Source: Bryobacterales bacterium | GTDB taxonomy: Bacteria; Acidobacteriota; Terriglobia; Bryobacterales; Bryobacteraceae | Direction of reading: 5' to 3' | Assembly: GCA_003142185.1 (NCBI GenBank) | Contig: PLOR01000106.1 | Span: 1 to 64,000 of the forward strand | Length of the DNA stretch: 64,000 nt | Shown: piece after piece, positions 28,789-37,574 of the stretch | Numbering within the stretch: the stretch's first letter is position 1 | Layout of the letters: every line of letters begins with the position of its first letter | Position numbers and translations under genes: made by a program | The notes under the pieces: generated by a model | Told to the model about the DNA's origin: nothing | What the model saw: only the letters and a program-made list of their open reading frames with translations | Database searches by the model: none

Positions 28789-30878
28789 ATGTGATGAAAC
28801 TCACCCGCGCTCTCGGCATTCTGGCGGCCTTGGCAGCGGCGCTGGCCGCGCAGGCGCCGCCGCCGGAGCAGAAGCAGCAGCGCGACCTGAAATATGAAAG
28901 CGGCCCGCCGCCCACCAAGCCCGCGCAACCTGGTGTCACCATTCCACGCTCGTACGCGCTGGTGCTTGGTATCGCCAATTACAAGAACCTGGCCGCCAAA
29001 GACCAGTTACAGTTCTCCGAGCGCGATGCGGAGTCGATTTACTCCATTCTCATTAGCCCGGAAGGCGGTAACTTCCACGCGGAGAATGTGCATAAGCTAT
29101 CTGGCCCGCGCGCCACCCTAGCCAACATGCGCCACGAACTGGAAGAATGGCTGCCAGCGACGGCGCACGACGGCGATCGCGTGCTGATTTACTTCGCCGG
29201 CCATGGCTTTGTTTTCGACGGACGCGGCTATCTCGCGCCATACGATCTGGACCCCGGCAACATCGCCGCGACCGGTTACCCCATGGATACGCTGGGCTCG
29301 GTGATCGGCTCGCGCATCAAGGCTAAGTGGAAGGTGTTGATCACCGACGCTTGCCACAGCGGAGCCATCACACCGGAAGCCGACCGTGCCGCAGTCAGCC
29401 GCGGCCTGCTCGATCTGAGTTCCTCGTTGTTTTCGCTCACCGCCAGCCGCGACCGCGAGCGCTCCTTCGAGAGCGCCGACTGGGGCGGCGGGCATGGCAT
29501 CTTCACCTACTACGTCGTCAAGGGCCTGGAGGGCGCGGCCGACGAGTCGCACGACGGCATCGTGACCGCCGACGAACTCGCCGAGTACGTCCGCCGCAAC
29601 GTGCGCGAGGTGACCAACGGGCAGCAGAACCCGACTTCGGAGCGCGGCAGCTTCGATCCCAACATGCTGCTGGCGTATCTGCCCTCGGGAGCGGCGCCCG
29701 GTGCACCTCCGCCGCCGAAGAACGGCGCGCTGGTCTTCGAGACCAACATGGACGGCGTGGAAGTCTTCGTGGACGGCAAGTCCGCCGGGGTGGTCAATCA
29801 GGGGACGCCCTTGCGCCTGCCCGGCCTTCAGCCCGGTGTCCACACGGTGAGAGGCGTGCACATGGGCTACGAACCCGATGGCCCGCGGGAGGAGACCGTC
29901 TACCCGGGGCAGGAATCCACCGTCTCGCTGAAGATCCTGATCGTGCGCCGCCGTCCGCACGCGGCCGTCGAGCAGTTCGACAAGGGCCTGGATCTCTATA
30001 ACAAAGGCACGCCCGAGAACTATCGCAAGGCCGTCGAGTGTTTCCAGGCGGCGCTCGCAGCCGACTCCAACTACAGCCAGGCGGCACTCTATCTGGGCCG
30101 CGTCTACCGCGATCTTTTTCAGGAGGACGAAGCCGAGAAGGCCCTACGGCGGGCCATCGAAATCGATCCGGATTACCTGGAAGCGCGCGCCACGCTGGGC
30201 GGCATGCTGCTCGATAAGGGCGCGCTCGACGAATCGATTCGCCAATTGAACGTGGTGGTGCAGCGGAACGAGAAGGACGCGCTCGCCTGGTATCTTCTCG
30301 CCCAAGCCCTGCGCATGAAGGAGCTTTACGCGGACTCGATCGCGGCCGCGCGCAACGCCATTCGGCTCACGCCCGCGAACGCCGAGGCGCACTTCTGGCT
30401 GGCGGAAAGCCTGCGCCTCAGCGGCAAGTACCAGGAAGCCACCGACTCCTATCAGCAGTATCTGAAGCTCAGCGATTTCGACAGCCGGCTGGCGGGCAAA
30501 ATGAATTATTACGTGCTCGGGTATCTGATTGGGTTCGGCAAGAAGAAGCGCGCCGCGCAGCGCGATGTATGGATGGACCTACGCAGCCTGGCGTATTTCG
30601 GACTTTGCGACAGCGAGCGCTTGCTGAATCAGTTCGACAGCGCCATCGCCTACTGCCAGAAATCTCTCACGTACGACTCATCGGATCCGTTCGCCCACTT
30701 CGGTCTGGCCCTCGCGTACACCAGCAAGGCGCAAGCCTCCGGAACCGTGGAGAGCTTGATCCCGGCGCGCAAGCACTTCTCCGAGACCATCGCTCTCAAC
30801 CCCGACATGCCGGAATCCGAGCGCGCCAAGAAATACATCGCGAAGATAGACACGCTGCTGGCTAGCGCGAGTAAGTGA
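28785..30878 (+). CDS. Caspase-family (C14) protease with PEGA and TPR domains
   Basis: 697 aa. An N-terminal hydrophobic segment (ALGILAALAAALAAQA) looks like a signal peptide. The caspase-like domain (about 50-290) has the catalytic histidine in LIYFAGHGF (H140) and cysteine in LITDACHSGA (C190). A PEGA domain (about 312-385; VEVFVDGKSAGVV) and then TPR repeats (about 390-690; PENYRKAVECFQAALAADSN) follow. It is coupled to two DUF4384 genes. It is expected to be a cysteine protease specific for basic or acidic sites, with TPRs for partner binding, probably in the periplasm. A caspase C-terminal to a signal peptide is unusual outside this type of operon. Confidence 0.85.
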   Translation: MNVMKLTRALGILAALAAALAAQAPPPEQKQQRDLKYESGPPPTKPAQPGVTIPRSYALVLGIANYKNLAAKDQLQFSERDAESIYSILISPEGGNFHAENVHKLSGPRATLANMRHELEEWLPATAHDGDRVLIYFAGHGFVFDGRGYLAPYDLDPGNIAATGYPMDTLGSVIGSRIKAKWKVLITDACHSGAITPEADRAAVSRGLLDLSSSLFSLTASRDRERSFESADWGGGHGIFTYYVVKGLEGAADESHDGIVTADELAEYVRRNVREVTNGQQNPTSERGSFDPNMLLAYLPSGAAPGAPPPPKNGALVFETNMDGVEVFVDGKSAGVVNQGTPLRLPGLQPGVHTVRGVHMGYEPDGPREETVYPGQESTVSLKILIVRRRPHAAVEQFDKGLDLYNKGTPENYRKAVECFQAALAADSNYSQAALYLGRVYRDLFQEDEAEKALRRAIEIDPDYLEARATLGGMLLDKGALDESIRQLNVVVQRNEKDALAWYLLAQALRMKELYADSIAAARNAIRLTPANAEAHFWLAESLRLSGKYQEATDSYQQYLKLSDFDSRLAGKMNYYVLGYLIGFGKKKRAAQRDVWMDLRSLAYFGLCDSERLLNQFDSAIAYCQKSLTYDSSDPFAHFGLALAYTSKAQASGTVESLIPARKHFSETIALNPDMPESERAKKYIAKIDTLLASASK

Positions 30879-31188
30879 GGCCCGCCTTCACGGCCTCGCG
30901 GCCATGGAGCTAAAGGTGTGGCTTTGTGGGGCAGTTTGCTTATTTAGTTGCGGGCCGATGGGAATCGGCCCGCGCGGCGGTTGGCCGGGCGCCCTGCGCG
31001 TCGCGCGCAGGATGACATCCGGATGACATCCTGCCCCACGCGCGAGGATAACGCTACATCTTGGGGACAATTGAGTCAGGCAGACACCCTATTACTACCA
31101 TTACTCGGAATTTCAAGATTTTCAGATCTTCTTATCTACTAGGTGGTATAAACTGGAACTAGTCCCAGATCGTCAACTGCGAGGTCCG
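30879..31188. other. 310-bp intergenic region with hairpin and AT-rich leader
   Basis: No gene seen. It holds a hairpin at 30950-30973, a direct repeat of GGATGACATCC (around 31010-31031), and an AT-rich leader (31080-31160) unlike the surrounding GC-rich DNA. A TATAAA sits at 31147-31152 before the PEP-CTERM gene, but no -35 at normal spacing was found. Confidence 0.5.
30950..30973. terminator. Hairpin downstream of the caspase operon
   Basis: Perfect 10-bp arms GCGGGCCGAT and ATCGGCCCGC around a GGGA loop, 71 bp after the caspase stop. No T-tract, so a factor-dependent terminator or 3'-end stabiliser is as likely as intrinsic termination. Confidence 0.5.
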
Positions 31189-31842
31189 ATGAAGGTTTTG
31201 GTTTGTTTCTCAGCCGTGCTGCTTACCATGGCGGCCGGACGACCGGCTTTTGCCGGAGTGATTACCTTCGAGTCTTTAGCGCATCCTGATAGCGGAAATA
31301 CCGCGCTCTCCAGCCCATACATTGACAGTAGCTTTGAGTTCTTGATGCTTGCGTCTGCACCGTTTAACACTTTCTGGGTCCCAGGAACAACTGGTCCTGA
31401 GTACTCTGGATCGACGGGTCTTGCGAGTGGCTACTACTACGGGTCCATCGAGATCGAAAGGGTTGACTCGACCCCATTCACGCTGACTTCAATCGACGTC
31501 GGCGAGTTCAACCCGGGCGACAATCTCGCAAGCGTGACCATTACCGGCACATTGTCGGCGGGTGGCACCGTAACCCAAACGCTCTCTGTAAATCCCACGC
31601 AGACATTCGAAACCAACACGTTAACCGGGTTCTCTAGCGTAACATCCGTGACCCTCTTTGGCAATGCGGCGCCCAGTGGTGAGGTATGGTTTCAGATTGA
31701 CAACGTTGCGTTCAGCGATGCCGCTTCTGCGCCAGAGCCGGCGAGCTATCTGCTCCTGCTTGGCGGCGTCGCGATCCTGGCCCTTATGCGGCGCCATGCA
31801 CCGACTCCGGGTGTGCCGATTATCAGATCGACGGCCGGGTGA
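31189..31842 (+). CDS. PEP-CTERM sorting-domain protein
   Basis: 217 aa. A signal peptide (VLVCFSAVLLTMAAGRPAFA) precedes a beta-rich body (ITFESL...; FTLTSIDVGEFNPGDNLASV). The C-terminal PEP-CTERM signal, at about residues 182-205, is APEP, a hydrophobic stretch SYLLLLGGVAILAL and then MRRHA. Such signals are recognised by exosortase, which anchors or releases the protein at the cell surface. No exosortase is visible here. Base composition is noticeably less GC-rich than its neighbours, a sign of possible transfer. It is single and not obviously part of the T6SS. Confidence 0.82.
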   Translation: MKVLVCFSAVLLTMAAGRPAFAGVITFESLAHPDSGNTALSSPYIDSSFEFLMLASAPFNTFWVPGTTGPEYSGSTGLASGYYYGSIEIERVDSTPFTLTSIDVGEFNPGDNLASVTITGTLSAGGTVTQTLSVNPTQTFETNTLTGFSSVTSVTLFGNAAPSGEVWFQIDNVAFSDAASAPEPASYLLLLGGVAILALMRRHAPTPGVPIIRSTAG

Positions 31843-32053
31843 CGTCGTTTCTCGCTTCAGCGGAACGACCGCCTGACTATAGGTGCGACATGCCGCACCT
31901 CCGGGCGGCAACGGCACCGCCCACATGCACGCCATCCAGCACCTAATCACGACGGGTTCGGAAAGACTCCGCCCAACCTTGGCGGCCCCAGCACGGAGGA
32001 CCTTTACGGAATCCCTGGGTCACACCGTCTTTACGCTTGTCAGGGTCGCGGAA

Positions 32054-33430
32054 CTACCCGCGGCTGCCCCACCGGCCGGACAGGGGCGCGGGAGGATCGG
32101 CGATGGACTGCAGGCGAACGAGGAGGACGGAATCTTGATCCTTCATCGAAGCGAGGGGCATGAACCCGTTGCTCAGAATGAACTCGGCGGCGGTATCGGT
32201 GAGGAGCACTTCGGCGCAGGGTTTGGCGACGGATTCGCCATCCGCACGGTAGATGTGCTGCGGCAGTCCGCCAATCTCCCGATGGCGCGCGGGACGCATT
32301 TCCCAGTTATCGGCGCGAAAGGCCAGGCCGAGGACGCAGGCGCATAAGAACGCCGGGTTACCCCACAGATAGTCCGCGTGGACGCTCTCCGGCATCTCTT
32401 CAAACTCCAACTGCTCGGCCGGCGCAGTGTCTTTCCCGTAAGGCAGGCGCAGCAGGAAGCGCGGCAAGGCGAGGCCGATCCACCGCGCCTCCGGAGAGTG
32501 GACGAGTTGTTGCCACTCGGAACCGGGAGCATCGGATGGAGGCACCGCTTCGCCCAGAAATGGCGCACCTAACGAGGAGGCGAGGCGGCCCAGCCATCGT
32601 AGCTTGGCGGCATCCTCGGCAGTCTGTCCGAAAACGAAGTTGCCTACGATCAGCGCCCAAGGGGCCGAAGCAGAACCGCCGAGGCAGCGTTCGAGGGAGG
32701 CGGCGTCTGCCATCAGTTCTTCGAGCGTCGAGTCGAACACGTAGATCTTGAGATCGGTGTCAGGTTGGAGCCGGTCGACCAGCATGGCGACGGCGCGCCA
32801 CGCGGCTTCGAGCGATTGGAAATGCGGATGGTGGAGGACGCCACGCATCTGCTCGCCCGCCGCGGCATCGACGCGCGCGGCCCATTCCTCTTGCCTTGGG
32901 TCCTGGCGCGGCGCCAGATGAGGCTCGACGGCTCTCTTGATGAATTCGGCCATCGCGTCGGGAGCCTCCACCACGCGGGAAGCCGGCTCCTCGTCGGACC
33001 GCTCCATCATGCTTTCGAGAAGACTCCGGCCCGATGCTGGAGCCGTGGGCGTGGCGGACCGCGGCGTTTCCCGAGGCACCGCCGGAACGGGCGCGGGCTG
33101 GTGGCGCAGGTCCGCCAGCTTCCGGAAAGCATCGGCGTGCTGATAGATGTGATCGGGATGAAAGTCGTCAAGCGCGCGAAATCGCAGCGTGCCCTGCGGA
33201 AGCTGGACCGAAGGTGAAAGCGACGCGAGCACCTGGTCGAGATTGTCGCTGTCCACCGCCAAGGGGCGGCGTCCGGCAAGGGGCGCCCGCTCACCACGAA
33301 GCCCGCGGCCGCTGAAATCGCCGAGGATCAGCATACGAAATGGCGTATCGGCCTCGGGCACGCCGAGGATTGGCTGCGTGCCCGCGCTGACATCGATGCC
33401 GACGGATACTTTTGGAATGCGTTCGGACAT
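32054..33430 (-). CDS. Fused TssB-TssC-like T6SS sheath paralog
   Basis: 458 aa. Residues 1-110 align with TssB: MLILGDFSGR, then VDSDNLDQVLASLSP and FRALDDFHPDHIYQHADAF, against the canonical TssB at 45689. After a Pro/Ala-rich linker (about 112-150), residues 190-440 align with TssC: HPHFQSLEAAWRAV and LALPRFLLRLPYGKDT. It stops about 130 residues before the canonical TssC end, so the TssC C-terminal part is missing. It is last gene of the tssK1-tssL-tssM operon, 58 bp after tssM. It could be a sheath cap, baseplate adaptor or regulator (inference). ACGAGG precedes the ATG. Confidence 0.75.
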   Translation of the reverse strand: MSERIPKVSVGIDVSAGTQPILGVPEADTPFRMLILGDFSGRGLRGERAPLAGRRPLAVDSDNLDQVLASLSPSVQLPQGTLRFRALDDFHPDHIYQHADAFRKLADLRHQPAPVPAVPRETPRSATPTAPASGRSLLESMMERSDEEPASRVVEAPDAMAEFIKRAVEPHLAPRQDPRQEEWAARVDAAAGEQMRGVLHHPHFQSLEAAWRAVAMLVDRLQPDTDLKIYVFDSTLEELMADAASLERCLGGSASAPWALIVGNFVFGQTAEDAAKLRWLGRLASSLGAPFLGEAVPPSDAPGSEWQQLVHSPEARWIGLALPRFLLRLPYGKDTAPAEQLEFEEMPESVHADYLWGNPAFLCACVLGLAFRADNWEMRPARHREIGGLPQHIYRADGESVAKPCAEVLLTDTAAEFILSNGFMPLASMKDQDSVLLVRLQSIADPPAPLSGRWGSRG

Positions 33431-33456
33431 AAGGCCTCGTTCCGTAATAACTCCGG

Positions 33457-33487
33457 CAACCGCTCCCTACGGTCGCGGCTCTGATGC
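33457..33487. repeat. Dispersed GCTCCCT-GGTCGCGGCTC repeat, copy 2
   Basis: Core ACCGCTCCCTACGGTCGCGG lies in the gap between the tssM stop and the fused sheath gene. It matches the copies at 15286 and 63776. In this copy the outer stem is not preserved. Confidence 0.6.
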
Positions 33488-33488
33488 G

Positions 33489-36400
33489 CTACCGCGCGAC
33501 GTCTGCTACGCAGGCGAGGCGCGAGAAATAACCGGCTTGGAAGACCGCCGGCGCGCCGGTCATATCGAGTTCAAAGTGGACGATGAGAGGCTTGCCGTTG
33601 ACCTTCATCGGGTCCTTGCCCGCGCGGATGATCCATTCCAGCGAATAACCGGCGCCGGCGGGCGTCCACCGGTCGGCTCTGTTGAAGAAGCGGAATACCG
33701 CCCAGAGACCCTCCGAATCCGAGAACGTGATGTCCGGACCGCCGAGTTTGACAGACGCTTTCACACCGTGCGAGCCGCCTCCTTGCCAGGTGAACTGCTT
33801 GGATGTGGCCGTGCCGCCCGAGTAACTGAGACTCTGCCCGTCAATCAGCAGGTTCACCGTCTGGATATTCTCCGAAGGTTCCGGCTTGAGCGCATAATTG
33901 AAGTGCGGGTCCTGCGCGCCGCCCGCATAGATCGCGTCGGAAAACGCGGTGGCCGCGTTGAAGAAGTTGAGGAATGCCGGGTTCACGCCACCCGAGGGAC
34001 CGATGGCGAACTGCGATCCCTGTTTGACCAGCAGCTTCTGCAGGTTCTGATCGTAGAAACTCCAGAGGGCGCCATCGGGCTTGCGCAGAAGCCCGTTGAC
34101 ATCGGCCATAGTGGCCTCCACGGTGGCGTTGGAATTGAACGGATACTTGGACAACACCGCGCGGAACTGTCCGCACAGCGACTTGCCTTTGGCATTCAAC
34201 TCGGCGGGCCCGAGCGCGCGCAGCATGCCTTCCACGTAAACGATTGGGTCTTCCAGCAGCTTCTGCACGCCGGCCTCGAGATGGGTTTCCGAATCGATGC
34301 GGAAGGCCTGTGCCATCTGGCGCGTGGTGACCTTGGCTTGGGTAGCGTTCTGCAGAGTCGGCGCCGCCGCCATGTCGGTAGGGGCTCCACCTTGGGTGGC
34401 AATCGATTCGAGCGATGCCTGCAGAGTCACCAGCGCGTTGACATAGTTCTGGTTGGGCGGCTGAATGTATTTGTCGGTGACCTCCGGCGGGACCACAGTC
34501 TGCACCGGCTGAAACGCCGACTTAACATCCGGATCGTCTACCGCCGTGTTTTGCGATGCCAGCGCGAACAACTCCAGCAGCGCCGACTGGTTGCCGGAAA
34601 GCTGGGTCAACTTCTGTGAAGCGTCGGCCAGACTGGCGTAGCGGACCACCGAGGCTGACTTGATATAGGTCCGCCACTTCAGGATGAAGTCGGCGTTGTA
34701 GCGCACGCGCAGATCGTGCTCCAGCTTGGCGCGATCGATGTTGGCGGAAGCCTGGTCGCCGAGGACCCACTGCTCGCCGCTGAAGTACCGGTCGGCGTGC
34801 TGGATGGCGTCTTTCATGAATGCCCAGCCACCCTTGGAAAACGCGCCGGGCACTTCGTACGTCTCTAAGACCGTTTGGGCCGATCCGGCGAATTGGCGAT
34901 TGAAGTTGATGGGTGGGTTGTGCTTGCCGGCTTCGGACAGCATGAAAGCGTAGACGCGCTCAGTACCGGCAAACTGGGTCAGGTATCGACGCGCTTTTTC
35001 GATCGTGAAAGCGTCGTTGGCTTCCGAGTACGGATTCTCTTCCTTGAGTACATCGGAGTAGAAGTCGAATTGCTTTTGAACGAGCTGCTGGCGCTCCGGA
35101 TCGATGGCGCGGTCGGCGGCCCACCACTTCATCAGAACCGGGGAAAGAAACTGGCTGGTCGAGTGCTCATGGTGGGAGGTGGTGATCAGATAGGCCTTCA
35201 GCGCATCGTAGGTGGGACTGTACTCCGGTCCCGGAGTCGCGGGCAGGCCACTCAGCCCTTGCACAATGTTGTTCTGCGTTTGCGCGAACAGTAACTGGCG
35301 GAAGCGTTCGAAATAAATGCGCCATGCTTCAGGATAGAGATCGTTCCCGACATACAGGCCCATGCGATAGAACAAGGGAGCGCCTTCACGCCGGTACTGG
35401 ATCAATGTCTCGAGCGACTGGCGGAGTGCCTCCAGTTTCCGCAGGCTATCGACCGGCGCGAGATTGGCGCCGGCCACGGCGGCGGCTGCGCTGCCCTGCG
35501 CCGCCGTGCGCACGCGCGTTTCCAGGCCGTGGTTATTGAAGAACGAAACCGTGAATAAGATGGAGAGCGCCAGGCACAACACGGCGGCCGCGAGGAACAG
35601 CACGCGGCGCGCGAAACTCGTCCTGGTGCTCGAGCCGCTGGCGCCCATGGCAGCGCGATCGGCGAGCAGAACATCCGTGAACAAGTGGCTGAGGAAGAGC
35701 CACTGCGGCACTTTACGCGTGCCGCCCACTTGCGGCGGCGGGGCCTGGGCGGCAGGCGCCTGCGGGCCCGCCTTGAAGATGCCGGTGGCGCCGGCGGCCG
35801 ACCCGTAGCCGGCCTGAGACTGCGGCGCAGCGGCGGCAACCGGAGCGGCTTCGTTGATAATGATCGGCCGCACACCGGTGAAGTAAAACCCGCGCAACAT
35901 CGGTCCGACGCTCAACTGGCTGGGCCGGCACAGATCCACCAGAAACTGCACCACGGCGGGACGAATCTTGCGGAACTCGCGGGGAAACTCGTAGGTGCCG
36001 GGCAGCTTCGCGGAATCGGTCTCGCGCGTCAGAAACTCGGGGCGAGCGTCGGCGAGCGATCGGAACAAGCGCTCGAAAGTGCCGGTCAGGCGCGTGGTCT
36101 CTTCCTCGGCATACACGCCCTCGCTGCGGCCGCTGAGGAGCGGAAGAGTCGCGCCGACCACCTGCGCGGCCTCGTCGTTGCTGAAGTTCCGTACGTACTC
36201 GGTGAAGAACGGCAGCCGGTCCATCTTGGTGAACAGCACATAGACCGGGAGATTGATGCCGAATGACTGGGAAATCTCGCCCAGGCGGGCGCGCAAGGTG
36301 CGAGCGGCGTTCACCACGGCTTCCTGCGCGCCGGCGCGGGTGAAGGTCTCGCTGTCAAAACAGACCAGCGCCGCGCGCGGCGCCTGCCCGCCTTTACTGA

Positions 36401-36857
36401 CCACTGAGGAGCGCGGCTGCAGTCTGCGGACGAAGCGATTCCACTGACTTGAGTCCGCCAACAGGTTGCCGCCGGCTTCGGCGAAGATGCTGCGGCGCGA
36501 GAACCACAGGTTGGCGGCGCGCGTCGGCACCACGTCGGCATTCTGATAAACCTGGCCGGCCAGCAGTTCCGGGTCGAGACCGGAGTGAATCATGACGCTG
36601 GTTTTGGTACTGCCGGACTGGCCCATCAGAAGATAAACCGGGAGGTTGGCGATCTTGGCGCCCTGTTCGAGTTTGGCGGCGGAGAGCTTGGCCTCGGCTG
36701 CGTGCACCAGCACCGAGATTTCGTCTCCGCCCGGCGCCATGGGTTCGCCGGCTTGAGCGGCAGCGGCCTTGGCTTTCTTTTTCTTGAGGAAGAAAAGAAT
36801 GACCAGGACGATCAGGGCTACCAGCGCAACCGCGAGCAAAACGTAGAGAATGATCAC
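33489..36857 (-). CDS. tssM: T6SS membrane-complex ATPase-like protein TssM (IcmF)
   Basis: 1,122 aa. It starts with one membrane segment (residues 3-24) and a lysine-rich turn, then a cytoplasmic NTPase-like domain with the Walker A GQSGSTKTS at 79-87. A second membrane segment (about residue 425; FLAAAVLCLALSILFTVSFF) follows and then a long periplasmic domain. Most TssM proteins have a hairpin of two N-terminal TMs plus a third; only two are clear here. It starts at GTG with GGAG upstream, 13 bp after tssL. With TssL it forms the envelope channel of the T6SS. Confidence 0.9.
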   Translation of the reverse strand: MIILYVLLAVALVALIVLVILFFLKKKKAKAAAAQAGEPMAPGGDEISVLVHAAEAKLSAAKLEQGAKIANLPVYLLMGQSGSTKTSVMIHSGLDPELLAGQVYQNADVVPTRAANLWFSRRSIFAEAGGNLLADSSQWNRFVRRLQPRSSVVSKGGQAPRAALVCFDSETFTRAGAQEAVVNAARTLRARLGEISQSFGINLPVYVLFTKMDRLPFFTEYVRNFSNDEAAQVVGATLPLLSGRSEGVYAEEETTRLTGTFERLFRSLADARPEFLTRETDSAKLPGTYEFPREFRKIRPAVVQFLVDLCRPSQLSVGPMLRGFYFTGVRPIIINEAAPVAAAAPQSQAGYGSAAGATGIFKAGPQAPAAQAPPPQVGGTRKVPQWLFLSHLFTDVLLADRAAMGASGSSTRTSFARRVLFLAAAVLCLALSILFTVSFFNNHGLETRVRTAAQGSAAAAVAGANLAPVDSLRKLEALRQSLETLIQYRREGAPLFYRMGLYVGNDLYPEAWRIYFERFRQLLFAQTQNNIVQGLSGLPATPGPEYSPTYDALKAYLITTSHHEHSTSQFLSPVLMKWWAADRAIDPERQQLVQKQFDFYSDVLKEENPYSEANDAFTIEKARRYLTQFAGTERVYAFMLSEAGKHNPPINFNRQFAGSAQTVLETYEVPGAFSKGGWAFMKDAIQHADRYFSGEQWVLGDQASANIDRAKLEHDLRVRYNADFILKWRTYIKSASVVRYASLADASQKLTQLSGNQSALLELFALASQNTAVDDPDVKSAFQPVQTVVPPEVTDKYIQPPNQNYVNALVTLQASLESIATQGGAPTDMAAAPTLQNATQAKVTTRQMAQAFRIDSETHLEAGVQKLLEDPIVYVEGMLRALGPAELNAKGKSLCGQFRAVLSKYPFNSNATVEATMADVNGLLRKPDGALWSFYDQNLQKLLVKQGSQFAIGPSGGVNPAFLNFFNAATAFSDAIYAGGAQDPHFNYALKPEPSENIQTVNLLIDGQSLSYSGGTATSKQFTWQGGGSHGVKASVKLGGPDITFSDSEGLWAVFRFFNRADRWTPAGAGYSLEWIIRAGKDPMKVNGKPLIVHFELDMTGAPAVFQAGYFSRLACVADVAR

Positions 36858-36870
36858 GTGGATCTCCTAA

Positions 36871-37572
36871 CTATCGCGCTGGAGTGGCGATGGCCTGAAC
36901 GTCCGACACTCCCGAACCCAGGGTGAGTTTGTAGCCGCCGAAAAGCAGCAACATCAATATCGCACATGCCAGGGCCAGCCAGCCCAACTTTCGCACCAGC
37001 GGATCCGCGCGGCTGCGCACGGTCTCCTCGGGGAGCATCCATCCCGGCGAAAGCGGCCCGAACTGGCCGCGGACGCGGCGAATCTTTTCCGCGGTGAGGC
37101 TCATCACCTGCGCCAACTCTCCCCGATTGCCGGCACTGTAGCGCCCGCCAAAACCGAGCAGCAGGCAGAGATAGTGGACCTCGAGCACATCCGCCAGGTC
37201 CGCGGAATCGTTGCGGCCGAGGAGTTGCTGCAGATGCTGAAAGAAGACCTCGCCCGCGATGTGCGTACCGAACAACTCCTCTTGCAGCGGCTTGCTGAGC
37301 CAGTCGGTGAAAACGGGGTTCTGCAAATTGAGGACGGATTCGTCCAGGAACGCGACTGTGGCGAAGGTGGCTACCTTGACGTCTTCGGATGGGTAACCGG
37401 CGGCCAGCGCCTGGCTGGCGGCTGTCTTGAGCGCTTCGCGGGTGTGATGACGGAAGGACTGCGAATCGGTGACGCCCTGGCGATTCGAGCGCAGCCGTTC
37501 GATGGCGGTGAAGACTTCTTGGAAAATGAGCGGCAGGTTTTCCGGCCTGCGGGTACTGGCTGAAGGGCTCAT
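36871..37572 (-). CDS. tssL: T6SS inner-membrane protein TssL (DotU/ImpK)
   Basis: 233 aa. The cytoplasmic DotU domain includes FATVAFLDESVLN and YLCLLLGFGGRYS, and one C-terminal membrane segment lies at about residues 195-213 (LGWLALACAILMLLLFGGY). Only about 20 residues follow it, so the OmpA/peptidoglycan-binding extension found in many TssL proteins is absent. It recruits the baseplate through TssK and pairs with TssM. Its ATG is 2 bp from the tssK1 stop, so the two are probably coupled. Confidence 0.9.
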   Translation of the reverse strand: MSPSASTRRPENLPLIFQEVFTAIERLRSNRQGVTDSQSFRHHTREALKTAASQALAAGYPSEDVKVATFATVAFLDESVLNLQNPVFTDWLSKPLQEELFGTHIAGEVFFQHLQQLLGRNDSADLADVLEVHYLCLLLGFGGRYSAGNRGELAQVMSLTAEKIRRVRGQFGPLSPGWMLPEETVRSRADPLVRKLGWLALACAILMLLLFGGYKLTLGSGVSDVQAIATPAR

Positions 37573-37574
37573 AA

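Noticed and set aside
31060-31090. GGGACAATTGAGTCAGGCAGACACC-like stretch that recalls ends of some transposon remnants (only partly quoted: GGGACAATTGAG)
   Set aside because: No matching second end, target duplication or transposase fragment was found, so an insertion-sequence call cannot be supported.
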